A DNA stretch of 64,000 bases from Rhipidocladum racemiflorum (taxonomy: Eukaryota; Streptophyta; Magnoliopsida; Poales; Poaceae): assembly GCA_036346355.1 (NCBI GenBank), contig JAYEVF010000027.1, positions 2,418,001 through 2,482,000 of the forward strand, read 5' to 3'. The notes under the pieces were generated by a model. The model did no database searches. It had not been told where the DNA came from and saw only the letters and a program-made list of their open reading frames with translations. Positions 9,294-20,871 of the stretch are shown one piece after another. Position numbers and translations under genes: made by a program. Position 1 is the stretch's first letter, and each line of letters starts with the position of its first letter.

Positions 9294-12178
9294 TGTGAGG
9301 AGCCGCCCAGACCGTCCTCGAGTTATTGGAACGCCCTGTCGCCCCATTCGGATTTGGAGGCTAGCGAAGCTAGGACCCAAGCCCGAATGAGACAACGGTG
9401 GGACCCTTCGAATAACTCGACAACAGCCCCGGTATTCCCCCAGTATGCGACCGAACTCGCCTAGGATCGCCCCGCATACCGGTTTCCACTGCCATATCAA
9501 TTCAATTTGCATAAAGGGGACAACGAACTCAAAACCCCACGACCGGACACGCAACGCGGAAGCACAACAAGACGACTAAACCAAAGCACAAAGACAAACC
9601 CGACAACCACACAACTAGAAAGACTCAACTAACATACTAGGTAATTAAGATGATACAACCTAAACCATGGTAGCACAAAAATTCGAAAATTCGGCATGAC
9701 CTTCCTAGATTCTAGGACATCCACTCAGCAGACAAAAGAGCAGTTGATATAGCATGATAATATGGCATGGATAAAAGCAACATACAAGCATGATAAATAC
9801 ATCACAACACAACCACGATCAACAAGAGGAATACCAAGTCTTCAAGCCTCACAGGACAGGGGATATAAAGCTAACTATACAACAAAAGTGAATTTAACCG
9901 ACACACTAGCAAAATACGGCATCTCCTAAGTGTTACGCTCGAACACTTCGGGCGTGTCTTGTTTATCGCAAGTAGCCTCTACTCGGTGCCCGCTTAGGAC
10001 ACCGAGAGGCAGTAGGGACAGAACTCGCAGCCCTCCTGATCCTCACCTGAAAACCACAAAGCAGAAGCATGAGTACGAATGTACTCGCAAGACTTACCCG
10101 TGGGTCCATATATGACCGACTCCAAAGGGTTATGCATTTGGGTGCAGAAAGGAATAAAGCTGAAGGTAATAGTGCGGAAAAAGCATTAACATTTGTAGTA
10201 TGAGTATAACAGCTAAACCAATTACAATTTAAAGTAGTTATAGACCGCACCTACTTCTAACATGAAGTTGAAAGGTAACAACACTAAAGTAAAGCAATTA
10301 TAACCATTTTAAAGCTCAAGTACAACGACGAGCCAGGAGTTTAAGTTATTACTACGCTGAGTGTCGGATGACGCGAGCGTGCTCATATCCGAGAGCGCGG
10401 CAATTCGAATCGCTTAATTAACCCTGCAGGGAAGCGTTGATCGCACGACATGTGCCACAAAGTACCTCATGTCAACCCCCTCCCATCCATACCCATTCGT
10501 TGAACCATCTTCATGCGGTCCGAGCACCTAGCACCCCCTCGAGTGGCCCAAGCCCGGCTTTGGCTCGAGGGCTCGCCTAAGCCTCGCCCTCAACCACGTC
10601 CAACCGCATGAGGGTATGATCCATCGAACGGCATGCGATGAAAGAGTGGCTTACCCTCCATAATCAGGCATGCGATCAACCTAATGGTGCTCGATCAACA
10701 TGGCACACAAACGGATCGGTCCTTAATTGACACAGGCGGGACTACGCCATTTGAGTCTCCATACCCAAATGGTCCTACTCTCCCGCCTTGGCCGCTTGTC
10801 ATTGTCCATCCAAGTAACACGACCGAACCCATTTCCAATATAGTTCAACATGTGTAACAATGAGTACTCTCAAGTGATGGAACCGTCCACCACTTGGCCC
10901 AAACCCGACCTCTAAGCAAACTAAGCATGGACACATTGTATTTACCCATAAGCTAGCTCCAAAGGAAAGGTTCAACAAGTGTCAAGAAGTGAGTGTGCAG
11001 CAATTAGGTTCTACTACCCTTACCACCATTTGACTCCTAATGCAAACCTAATCATTCAATAAGCATTTTATTCACCAAAATAAACATATGTAGAGGGTTG
11101 AACATGCTTAGGTGCTTGCCTGATGCTCCTGCCGGATCCTCAACAATAACTTGCTCACCGTGATCACCCTCGACCACAGCCGCGTCACCCTCCGCGGTTT
11201 CGTTCTCTACACGTTCACAAATGCACATAGGATGAGATGTATGCTATGCCGATGACATGTAATGAGAATTGAAAAACAACACGCAAGCATTCTATTACAT
11301 AAGAATGGAGAGACAAGGTTAACACTACACATTAATAGCCAATCCACAATTTGAAATGCTTAACACTAAACAACTCATCAACTTTATAATGCAACTAACT
11401 CGAACCCATGGCATGCACAAAATACGAGCCCACCCAATTTACTCCTCCTAGGCATTCCAACAAACCTGTAGCAAGGACTAAACTCAAGCCCTCCATTCTC
11501 CAACCACAAAAGCATGCACGGATACAATCTAACACGTGAACAAAATCCCAAACCTATAACACCAACCCGCCATCCACTATGTTTACAAACCTAGAGCGAC
11601 ATCCATGAATCATACAACCCCATCCATTCTTCATGCACTTGCAAGAACACACAACCATCCTTCTAGTCCTTCTAGCCATTTCATCAAACACTTAGCATGC
11701 AAGAACATCCACCTCCTAGCCATTTCATCAAACACATGCCATGCACCCAATTTGGAGCAACCATTCCCTAGCACCCAAACCCTAACCATGCCTTGGAGAG
11801 GTGGAGGGAGAGAGAGAGAGAGGCGGGGGGATGTACTGGAGGGGGGGCGCTTGATGGAGGGAGGCGGGCCGGAGGCGGGCGGCCCGGCTGGTGGAGGCAC
11901 AAGGGCAGGGAGGGGGATGGCCGGCCGGAGGGGCGCAGGCGGCGGCCGAGTGGAGGAGGAGAGACCGGTGGCGTGGCCTTGGTCGGCCCGGCCGAGCGAG
12001 GAGCATCGGCGGACTGTGGGGTGATGGGGGGGGCGTCGGGTGGGTGGGGGTGGGGAACCGGATGGGTGGGAGAGATGAGTGGGGAGGGAGAGAGAGAAAA
12101 AGGAGTGGGGAAAAATAGGATGGGAATTTACCTATTTACCCCCATGACCCCACACATGAAGAAACTTGAACCATGACA
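9294..12178 (-). repeat. Gypsy 3' LTR (left in window)
   Basis: 2885 bp, TG...CA. It matches 17123-20025 almost base for base apart from a few clusters of changes near 9925-10025, 10230-10245, 10740-10800 and 11815-12010. It contains a GA-rich stretch at about 11805-11825 followed by a GC-rich zone with overlapping open frames that are composition artefacts. Confidence 0.92.
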
Positions 12179-12192
12179 AATCCTTCCCCCTT
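12179..12192 (-). other. Polypurine tract of the gypsy element
   Basis: Read on the minus strand this is a purine run (AAGGGGGAAGG) directly before the 3' LTR, the expected plus-strand primer position. Confidence 0.7.
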
Positions 12193-12282
12193 AGGGGAAT
12201 CTCGCCCCGAGATTCAAAACGAGTACATCGCTAGAAGGAATTTAACACAGACAAACTCTGCGAAGGGATAGGGTTGGAGTAC

Positions 12283-15200
12283 TTACACAGTTTGGAAGAA
12301 TTCGGGATATTCGCTTTTCAAATGATCCTCCTGCTCCCAAGTGGCTTCATCTTCAGCGTGATTGCCCCACTGAATCTTATAGAACTTGAGAGCCTTCCTA
12401 CGAGTCTTGCGTTCGGCTTCATCTAAAACCCGAATAGGATGCTCTTGGTAAGATAGATCAGGTTCAGGCTGAACCCCGAGTTCATCCACCTCTAGAGATT
12501 CAAAGGGAGTACGGAGGCACTTCTTCAATTGCGAGACATGGAAGACATTGTGGACCATCTCGAGTGAGGGAGAAAGCTCCAACTGATATGCCACCTGACC
12601 ACGCCTTCCAAGGATCCAGAATGGACCTATGTAGCGAGGTGCCAATTTTCCCTTAACTCCAAAACGACGGGTGCCCCGGAGAGGAGATACCTTCAAATAG
12701 ACAAAGTCGCCAATGTCAAAGAAGAGAGGTCTCCTACGGTGATCAGCATAGCTCTTCTGTCGCGATTGTGCTACCCTCAGATTCTCTTGGATGGTCTTCA
12801 CCTTATCCTCTGCCTCCATGACTAGTTCAGGCCCAAGGAATGAACGTTCTCCACTCTCAGACCAGTTCAGAGGTGCCCGACAGCTATGACCATAGAGTGC
12901 TTCGAAAGGAGACATTTTGATGCTAGTTTGGTAGCTGTTGTTGTAGGCAAACTCAGCATATGGAAGACACTCATCCCATTTCTTCCCATAAGACAGAACA
13001 CAAGACCTCAACATATCCTCAAGTATCTGATTGACCCTCTCAGTTTGGTCGTCAGTTTGTGGGTGATATGCTGAGCTGTGAAGTAACTTAGTGCCCAACG
13101 CTTCATGCAAGCTTTTCCAGAACCGAGAAACAAACTGAGAGCCTCGATCTGAAACTATCCGCTTTGGCACTCCATGAAGACATACAATCCGAGAGATGTA
13201 CAACTCCGCATACCTCTTGGATTGATAAGCGGTGCGAACGGCTAGGAAATGTGCGGACTTTGTCAACCGGTCGACTATAACCCATATCGAGTCGTAACCC
13301 GAAGAAGTCGTTGGTGCGGTGATGAAATCCATGCTAATATCCTCCCATTTCCAGTTTGGGACGGGCAATGGCTGAAGAGTGCCAGCTGGCTTGAGATGTT
13401 CCGCTTTCACCCTTTTGCAAACATCACATTCAGACACATAACGAGCAATCTCATGCTTCATGCGGGTCCACCAAAACTGCCTTTTCAAGTCTTGGTACAT
13501 TTTATTGCTACCCGGATGAATTGTGAGTAAAGAGTTGTGGGCCTCATCAAGGATCGCCCGCTTCAACTCTTGGGCATCCGGGACAACTATGCGCTGGCCG
13601 AACCACAAGGTTCCTTGCTCATCCAGGCGAAAACCAAGGGCTTGGCCAGAACTCACCTTGTCGCGAATTTGGGAGACACCCACATCATTCTTCTGAGCCT
13701 CCCGAATCTGATCAAGCAATGTGGACTTCAATTCCACATTAGACAAGGTCCCTTCTTCTATCATTTCCAGGTTGAGCTTCTGGAACTCAGCACAAAGGGT
13801 GGCACTCCGTGGTGGAAGAGCAAGGCAATGGCATTGTACCTTGCGGCTCAATGCGTCAGCCACCACATTAGCCTTCCCAGGGTGGTAATGGACTTCCAAA
13901 TTGTAGTCCTTTATCAATTCAAGCCACCGTCTTTGCCTCATATTCAGATCTGCCTGCGTGAAGATGTACTTGAGGCTTTTGTGATCGGTGTAGATATTGC
14001 ACTTGTTCCCCAAGAGATAATGGCGCCAAATCTTCAATGCATGGACCACTGCTGCAAGCTCCAGATCATGGGTGGGGTAGTGCTCTTCATGACATTTTAG
14101 CTGCCGAGACGCATAAGCGACAACTCGGCTGTCCTGCATAAGCACACAGCCAAGTCCGATGCCAGATGCATCGCAGTAGACGTCGAACGGCTCGTGAATA
14201 TTGGGCTGGGTGAGGACTGGAGCTGTAGTGAGGCGCTGCTTCAGAGTCTGAAATGCCTGCTCACAGCCCACGGACCACTTGAACTCGTTGCCCTTCTTCA
14301 GTAACTCCGTCATAGGCTTGGCTATCTTGAAGAAGTCCTGAATGAAACGGCGATAATAGCCAGCCAGCCCAAGGAAACTGCGAATCTCGGTGACAGACTT
14401 GGGCTGTTCCCATTTGAGCACATCCTGTACTTTGCTTGGGTCGACAGCGACACCTTGCTCGGAGAGGACGTGCCCCAAGAACGATACCTCCTTCAGCCAA
14501 AATTCGCACTTGCTGAACTTGGCATAAAGGCGATGTTCTCGAAGCCTCCTGAGAACAATGTGAAGATGCTTGGCATGGTCTTCTTCATTCGCCGAATAGA
14601 TAAGGATGTCATCAATGAAGATGACCACAAAGGAATCAAGCTCTTCCATGAAGATGGAATTCATCATGTACATGAAGTATGCCGGTGCATTCGTCAACCC
14701 GAACGACATGATGGTATACTCATATAAGCCATAGCGGGTGGAGAATGCTGTCTTTGGGATATCTTCTGCTCGAATCTTGATCTGATGATACCCAAGTCTC
14801 AAATCAATCTTGGAGAACACCCGTGCACCCGCAAGCTGATCAAAGAGAATGTCAATTCGGGGAAGAGGGTACTTGTTCTTTATAGTGACTGCATTCAAAG
14901 GACGATAATCAACATATAGACGAAGATAACCGTCCTTCTTAGTCACGAAGAGAGCCGAAAGCTGACCCCAAGGTGAGGAGCTTGGGCGAATGAACCCCTT
15001 GTCCATCGATTCCTTTAATCGCTTCTTCAATTCCGCCAATTCATTTGGCGGCATCCTATATGGCCGCTTGGACACGGGAGCAGTCCCGGGTTGGAGTTCA
15101 ACCACGAACTCAATGTCGCGATCAGGCGGCATCCCTGGCGATTCATTTGGGAACACATCCGGGTACTCCGAAACCACGGGAATGGACTCTAACTCCTCAA

Positions 15201-16716
15201 TTTCAGCACCATTCAAGGAGCAAAGAGTGGCATTGCCACCATCGAGGAGTAGAGTCAACTGGTCGCCCTTCGGCCCCTTGAGCGAGATGGAGCGACGAGA
15301 ACAATACAGAATGGCCTGCTGTCGGGTTAGCCAATTCATGACCAAGATAACATCTATCCCACGAAGGTCAAGGAGTAGCAAGTTGACAAGGAATGGAACC
15401 CCTTGGATTAGAACAGTTGCTTCGTGGACTACTTGATTTGCAACTATCTTTGAACCCGGTGCTTCAATGAGGAAGGGGGTGTTGCTGCAACTCACTCTCA
15501 TTTGATGATGCATAGCAAAATCCTTGCGAATAAACGAATGAGAAGCCCCTGAATCAAACAGAACTCTAGCAGCATGCCCATCAATGCATAACATACCCGT
15601 CAACACATGGTTGCCTTCTGGAATCGCCTCGGCGTCGGTGTAGTTGACCCAGCCATGCTTCGGCGCTTGAGGTGCCTTCCCGTAGGGACGTGGAGGCGGT
15701 GCACCCTGAGGCCTTGGAGCATCAGAGTTGTTGCCCCGCTTGGGAAAAGGGCAATCTCTGATGAAGTGTCCCGTCGCCACAGCTTGTAGCATGGGCGAAC
15801 TCGAACTTGCCCCCGCTCTCACTCCCGGCGGTGGCGGTGGAGGCCGGGGAGCAGCAACAGGAGCAGGACGGGGCATCCCAGCTGGTAGTGGAAGTGTAGG
15901 AGCAGGTGCCCTCGGTAGAGGAAAGACAGTCTGAGCACGCTGCGAACTGCCGCCAGCTGGAAAATGTGCCGTCCTCTTCCGTTTCTTCTCTTCCTGGTGA
16001 TTCTTCATCTTATGCTCAACAGTGATCGCCCGACTCACCAAGTTATTGAAGTCCGGGAAATCACACACAGAGAGCTTGTCTTGCATCTTCTTTGCCGACC
16101 CACCCATGAAGCGGTCCTGCTTCTTCTGATCAGTGTTCACTTCTTCTGGCGCATATTGGGCCAAATAGTTGAACTCTCGAGAATAGTCCATCACAGACTT
16201 GTTCCACTGCCTGAGAGAGAGGAACTCCTGCCTCTTGATGTCCATGAGCCCCTTCGGGATGTGATATGCCCGAAAGGCCTCACGGAACTCAGCCCATGAC
16301 ACCTGGTGACCGGCAGGCTGCATGACAAGGAAATTGGCCCACCAAGCACCAGCGGGGCCCTGAAGTTGTTGAGCAGCACACAGTGCCTTTTCATGATCTT
16401 CGCATCGAATGAGAGCAAACTTCTGCTCAATTGTGCGCAACCAATCATCAGCCTCAAGTGGCTCGCTGGCGCGAGAGAAGATGGGTGGCTGTGTATGCAA
16501 GAAATTCAGATAGCCAGTGGGGCGGTCTCGCCCATCACGGCCACCTCGAGGAGCCTGATTCTGGACAAGCATCTCCAGAATTCGGTTGGTTGCCTGCTGA
16601 TTTTGTTCCGACCTCAGCAGCACATCCAAGAGGTTGGGAGGAGGAGGCGGATCGCCATCGTGAGGCTGCGATCGCCCCGCACCATCATCACCTCCCATAC
16701 CGCCGTGGGTCCTCAT
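12283..16716 (-). CDS. Gypsy gag-pol polyprotein, single open frame
   Basis: About 1477 residues are read from the ATG at 16716-16714, chosen because the MRTHGGMGG start precedes the usual proline-rich gag head; the open frame itself runs 36 codons further upstream. Visible domains, in residues from this start: retrotransposon gag at about 60-250; a DSGAS protease site near 387; reverse transcriptase with FIDDIL near 702; RNase H with YTDHKSLKYIF near 914; an integrase zinc-binding CDVC near 1098; an integrase core running from DFITAP near 1129 to the HPQTD/ERVNQ region near 1226; and a chromodomain-like end (EATWEQEDHL) at about 1425-1475. The CCHC knuckle shows only its second half (GHFIRDC), so gag may be faulty. 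The copy is otherwise open throughout. Confidence 0.9.
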   Translation of the reverse strand: MRTHGGMGGDDGAGRSQPHDGDPPPPPNLLDVLLRSEQNQQATNRILEMLVQNQAPRGGRDGRDRPTGYLNFLHTQPPIFSRASEPLEADDWLRTIEQKFALIRCEDHEKALCAAQQLQGPAGAWWANFLVMQPAGHQVSWAEFREAFRAYHIPKGLMDIKRQEFLSLRQWNKSVMDYSREFNYLAQYAPEEVNTDQKKQDRFMGGSAKKMQDKLSVCDFPDFNNLVSRAITVEHKMKNHQEEKKRKRTAHFPAGGSSQRAQTVFPLPRAPAPTLPLPAGMPRPAPVAAPRPPPPPPGVRAGASSSSPMLQAVATGHFIRDCPFPKRGNNSDAPRPQGAPPPRPYGKAPQAPKHGWVNYTDAEAIPEGNHVLTGMLCIDGHAARVLFDSGASHSFIRKDFAMHHQMRVSCSNTPFLIEAPGSKIVANQVVHEATVLIQGVPFLVNLLLLDLRGIDVILVMNWLTRQQAILYCSRRSISLKGPKGDQLTLLLDGGNATLCSLNGAEIEELESIPVVSEYPDVFPNESPGMPPDRDIEFVVELQPGTAPVSKRPYRMPPNELAELKKRLKESMDKGFIRPSSSPWGQLSALFVTKKDGYLRLYVDYRPLNAVTIKNKYPLPRIDILFDQLAGARVFSKIDLRLGYHQIKIRAEDIPKTAFSTRYGLYEYTIMSFGLTNAPAYFMYMMNSIFMEELDSFVVIFIDDILIYSANEEDHAKHLHIVLRRLREHRLYAKFSKCEFWLKEVSFLGHVLSEQGVAVDPSKVQDVLKWEQPKSVTEIRSFLGLAGYYRRFIQDFFKIAKPMTELLKKGNEFKWSVGCEQAFQTLKQRLTTAPVLTQPNIHEPFDVYCDASGIGLGCVLMQDSRVVAYASRQLKCHEEHYPTHDLELAAVVHALKIWRHYLLGNKCNIYTDHKSLKYIFTQADLNMRQRRWLELIKDYNLEVHYHPGKANVVADALSRKVQCHCLALPPRSATLCAEFQKLNLEMIEEGTLSNVELKSTLLDQIREAQKNDVGVSQIRDKVSSGQALGFRLDEQGTLWFGQRIVVPDAQELKRAILDEAHNSLLTIHPGSNKMYQDLKRQFWWTRMKHEIARYVSECDVCKRVKAEHLKPAGTLQPLPVPNWKWEDISMDFITAPTTSSGYDSIWVIVDRLTKSAHFLAVRTAYQSKRYAELYISRIVCLHGVPKRIVSDRGSQFVSRFWKSLHEALGTKLLHSSAYHPQTDDQTERVNQILEDMLRSCVLSYGKKWDECLPYAEFAYNNSYQTSIKMSPFEALYGHSCRAPLNWSESGERSFLGPELVMEAEDKVKTIQENLRVAQSRQKSYADHRRRPLFFDIGDFVYLKVSPLRGTRRFGVKGKLAPRYIGPFWILGRRGQVAYQLELSPSLEMVHNVFHVSQLKKCLRTPFESLEVDELGVQPEPDLSYQEHPIRVLDEAERKTRRKALKFYKIQWGNHAEDEATWEQEDHLKSEYPEFFQTV

Positions 16717-17102
16717 TCTGTCGTCAACCAAAGTCAGACGACAAGAGTTAGACTCCACAAGGAAGGGACATGTTCTTAGACTTAGCAAAATTTGAATCAA
16801 AACATAATCTAGACGGTAGCACAATACAAAGGAAATTTACCAGTCTAACATATATGAAAGCACAGATAAAAATGCAAATGATATGGCAAGACACATGCAT
16901 GCATGGTATGACATGGTCCTTATATGCATGGCATGCAATGCACGATTCCAACGTAATCGTTTCTCCCACACTCATCCTTCAACCCACACAACCCGAATTA
17001 TAAACATAGGGCGGGTAATATAGCGTTAATTACTACTAGAAGGCTAGTAAACCACAATCAATCACCTAAGTGGTTGTCAAGTTTAGAGTTTGTCTTTATG
17101 CA

Positions 17103-17118
17103 CCTGGCTCTGATACCA
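17103..17118 (-). other. Primer-binding site, initiator tRNA-Met
   Basis: On the minus strand the sequence TGGTATCAGAGC lies four bases inside the right LTR, matching the 3' end of plant initiator tRNA-Met. Confidence 0.85.
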
Positions 17119-17122
17119 GCCT

Positions 17123-20025
17123 TGTGAGGAGCCGCCCAGACCGTCCTCGAGTTATTGGAACGCCCTGTCGCCCCATTCGGATTTGGAGGCTAGCGAAGCT
17201 AGGACCCAAGCCCGAATGAGACAACGGTGGGACCCTTCGAATAACTCGACAACAGCCCCGGTATTCCCCCAGTATGCGACCGAACTCGCCCAGGATCACC
17301 CCGCATACCGGTTTCCACTGCCATATCAATTCAATTTACATAAAGGGGACAACGAACTCAAAACCCCACGACCGGACACGCAACGCTGAAGCACAACAAG
17401 ACGACTAAACCAAAGCACAAAGACAAACCCGACAACCACACAACTAGAAAGACTCAACTAACATACTAGGTAATTAAGATGATACAACCTAAACCATGGT
17501 AGCACAAAAATTCGAAAATTCGGCATGACCTTCCTAGATTCTAGGACATCCACTCAGCAGACAAAAGAGCAGTTGATATAGCATGATAATATGGCATGGA
17601 TAAAAGCAACATACAAGCATGATAAATACATCACAACACAACCACGATCAACAAGAGGAATACCAAGTCTTCAAGCCTCACAGGACAGGGGATATAAAGC
17701 TAACTATACAACAAAAGTGAATTTAACCGACACACTAGCAAAATACGGCATCTCCGGAAGTGTTCTGCCCCTGAACACTTCGAGGCGACATCTTGTTTAT
17801 CATAAGTAGCCTCTACTCGGTGCCGCCTTGGGACAGAGGCGATGGGACAGAACTCGCAGCCCTCCTGATCCTCACCTGAAAACCACAAAGCAGAAGCATG
17901 AGTACGAATGTACTCGCAAGACTTACCCGTGGGTCCATATATGACCGACTCCAAAGGGTTATGCATTTGGGTGCAGAAAGGAATAAAGCTGAAGGTAATA
18001 GTGCGGAAAAAGCATTAACATTTGTAGTATGAGTATAACAATAAACCAATTACAATTTAAAGCGATTCTGAGACCGCACCTACTTCTAACATGAAGTTGA
18101 AAGGTAACAACACTAAAGTAAAGCAATTATAACCATTTTAAAGCTCAAGTACAACGACGAGCCAGGAGTTTAAGTTATTACTACGCTGAGTGTCGGATGA
18201 CGAGAGCGTGCTCATATCCGAGAGCACGGCAATTCGAATCGCTTAATTAACCCTGCAGGGAAGCGTTGATCGCACGACATGTGCCACAAAGTACCTCATG
18301 TCAACCCCCCTTCCATCCATACCCATTCGTTGAACCATCTTCATGCGGTCCGAGCACCTAGCACCCCCTCGAGCGGCCCAAGCCCGGCTTGGCCCTCGAG
18401 GGTCGGCCTAAGCCTCGCCCTCAACCACGTCCAACCGCATGAGGGTATGATCCATCGAACGGCATGCGATGAAAGAGTGGCTTACCCTCCATAATCAGGC
18501 ATGCGATCAACCTAATGGTGCTCGATCAACATGGCACACAAACGGATCGGTCCTTAATTGACACAAAGGGACTACGCCATTTGAGTCTCCATACCCAAAT
18601 GGTCCTACTCTCCGCCCTGGCCGCCATTGTCATTATCCATCCAAGTAACACGACCGAACCCATTTCCAATATAGTTCAACATGTGTAACAATGAGTACTC
18701 TCAAGTGATGGAACCGTCCACCACTTGGCCCAAACCCAACCTCTAAGCAAACTAAGCATGGACACATTGTATTTACCCATAAGCTAGCTCCAAAGGAAAG
18801 GTTCAACAAGTGTCAAGAAGTGAGTGTGCAGCAATTAGGTTCTACTACCCTTACCACCATTTGACTCCTAATGCAAACCTAATCATTCAATAAGCATTTT
18901 ATTCACCAAAATAAACATATGTAGAGGGTTGAACATGCTTAGGTGCTTGCCTGATGCTCCTGCCGGATCCTCAACAATAACTTGCTCACCGTGATCACCC
19001 TCGACCACAGCCGCGTCACCCTCCGCGGTTTCGTTCTCTACACGTTCACAAATGCACATGGGATGAGATGTATGCTATGCCGATGACATGTAATGAGAAT
19101 TGAAAAACAACACGCAAGCATTCTATTACATAAGAATGGAGAGACAAGGTTAACACTACACATTAATAGCCAATCCACAATTTGAAATGCTTAACACTAA
19201 ACAACTCATCAACTTTATAATGCAACTAACTCGAACCCATGGCATGCACAAAATACGAGCCCACCCAATTTACTCCTCCTAGGCATTCCAACAAACCTGT
19301 AGCATGCACTAAACTCAAGCCCTCCATTCTCCAACCACAAAAACATGCACGGATACAATCTAACACATGAACAAAATCCCAAACCTATAGCACCAACCCG
19401 CCATCCACTATGTTTACAAACCTAGAGCGACATCCATGAATCATACAACCCCATCCATTCTTCATGCACTTGCAAGAACACACAACCATCCTTCTAGTCC
19501 TTCTAGCCATTTCATCAAACACCTAGCATGCAAGAACATCCACCTCCTAGCCATTTCATCAAACACATCCCATGCACCCAATTTGGAGCAACCATTCCCT
19601 AGCACCCAAACCCTAACCATGCCTTGGAGAGGTGGAGGGAGAGAGAGAGAGAGAAGGGGATGTACCGAGGCGGGGCGCTAAGAAGGGAGGGGAGGCGGCG
19701 ACCGGTGGAGGCGGCCGGCCGGGCGGTGGAGGCGGAGCAAGCGCAGGGAGTGGGGATGGCCGCGCCTGAGGGGCGCAGGCCGCCGAGCCGAGTGGAGGAG
19801 GAAAGACCGGTGGCGCGGTGCAGGGCCGGCCGGCCGGCCGAGCAGGGGGGGTCGTCGGCGGACTGTGGGGTGAGGGGGGGCGTCGGGTGGGTGGGGGTGG
19901 GGAACCGGATGGGTGGGAGAGATGAGTGGGGAGGGAGAGAGAGAAAAAGGAGTGGGGAAAAATTGTATGGGAATTTACCTATTTACCCCCATGACCCCAC
20001 ACATGAAGAAACTTGAACCATGACA
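17123..20025 (-). repeat. Gypsy 5' LTR (right in window)
   Basis: 2903 bp, TG...CA, the partner of 9294-12178. Confidence 0.92.
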
Positions 20026-20030
20026 AATCT
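20026..20030 (+). repeat. 5-bp target duplication, right of gypsy element
   Basis: AATCT, identical to 9289-9293. Confidence 0.85.
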
Positions 20031-20363
20031 TAATTAAATTGGTGTTTGCATAGAGCTAAGATCTGCATGTGTTGCAAATAGAGACCATGCATTTGAGTTA
20101 AATACTTGTGTTTACATGGAGCTAAGTTTTACATTTGTTGCAAAAGAAGAGAGAGCTCATGTAACTTGGTTTTAATGGTTGTTGCTTGCATGAAGCTAGG
20201 TATTTGCACTTAGTGAGCCTAGTTGATTTAGGCTTTAATTGTCAAAACCTTAGATTTAAGCTTCCACAATATTATTTAGGTTTTGACTTAGGCGAGTAAT
20301 TAGTCGTAAAGAATTTTTAATACCACCTATTCACCCCCTCTAGTCGGCATCCTCGACCTTACA
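20031..20363 (+). repeat. Copia-type LTR fragment, right part
   Basis: Continuation of the LTR that starts at 8673. It contains repeated 'tgcatgtgttgcaaa' motifs like those just left of the gypsy insertion (9244-9259), and ends in 'ttcaccccctctagtcggca' then 'tcctcgaccttaca'. No primer-binding site follows. Confidence 0.55.
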
Positions 20364-20871
20364 TCCTGCCATCTTCTTCAACATGAGGAGCAGACCACGT
20401 GGCCGTCTAGTCAGATCCAATCGGCAAGTCTCTTCACCATTGTTCGCCTTCTCTCGTCATTGACGCTCACCATTGCCTGTAGTGTCTAGTCATTCGGATC
20501 TAACCACCTCTATATACAGATCTGGCAGGGTCAATGTCCCATCTGTCATGTCACTCTAGTTTTCCTCAATCAATTTCTTTTATTCAGAAGCCATCACTAC
20601 CTCTGCATGCTACATTGACACTCCACAAGCCACCACTTTTCTCCCTCTCCCTTCCATGGTGGCATCTGATCCTACATGGACCTATGAGGCACACAGGCAC
20701 TATGTAGCACTGTAGATGCCCTAAGTAACAAGCTGGACACTTAGAATAAGAAAGGAAAGGGAGGTGGGGATTTGGGAGACAGGAAAAGAAAAATAAAATG
20801 GGGATGGTAGGTAGGTTCCATGCAATACTTAATTCATTGTGAGGTATTTTGAAAAACAAGCTTTAGTAATA
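20364..20871. other. Unassigned sequence
   Basis: Mixed-composition DNA without a recognisable gene or element end. Confidence 0.3.

Larger units (their letters stand above)
9294..20025 (-). mobile_element. Complete Ty3/gypsy retrotransposon (chromovirus type)
   Basis: The element is bounded by LTRs starting TGTGAGGAGCC and ending CATGACA, with the 5-bp duplication AATCT on both sides. It is transcribed on the minus strand. The primer-binding site complementary to initiator tRNA-Met lies inside the right LTR border, a purine tract lies inside the left LTR border, and one long gag-pol frame lies between them. It interrupts a copia-type LTR. The LTRs are nearly identical over most of their length, so the insertion is fairly recent. 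A C-terminal chromodomain-like segment and 2.9-kb LTRs suggest a Tekay/Del-like chromovirus; the clade is my inference. Confidence 0.92.

Noticed and set aside
11605..12176. Overlapping open frames in the gypsy LTR (and the copy at 19436-20016)
   Set aside because: Gly/Arg-rich, on both strands, inside an LTR; a composition effect.
12886..16779. Plus-strand open frames opposite the gypsy gag-pol
   Set aside because: They are antisense shadows of the long minus-strand coding frame and match no family.
8673..20363. A complete copia element around the gypsy insertion
   Set aside because: Only LTR sequence is present; no primer-binding site, purine tract, coding region or matching 5-bp duplication.
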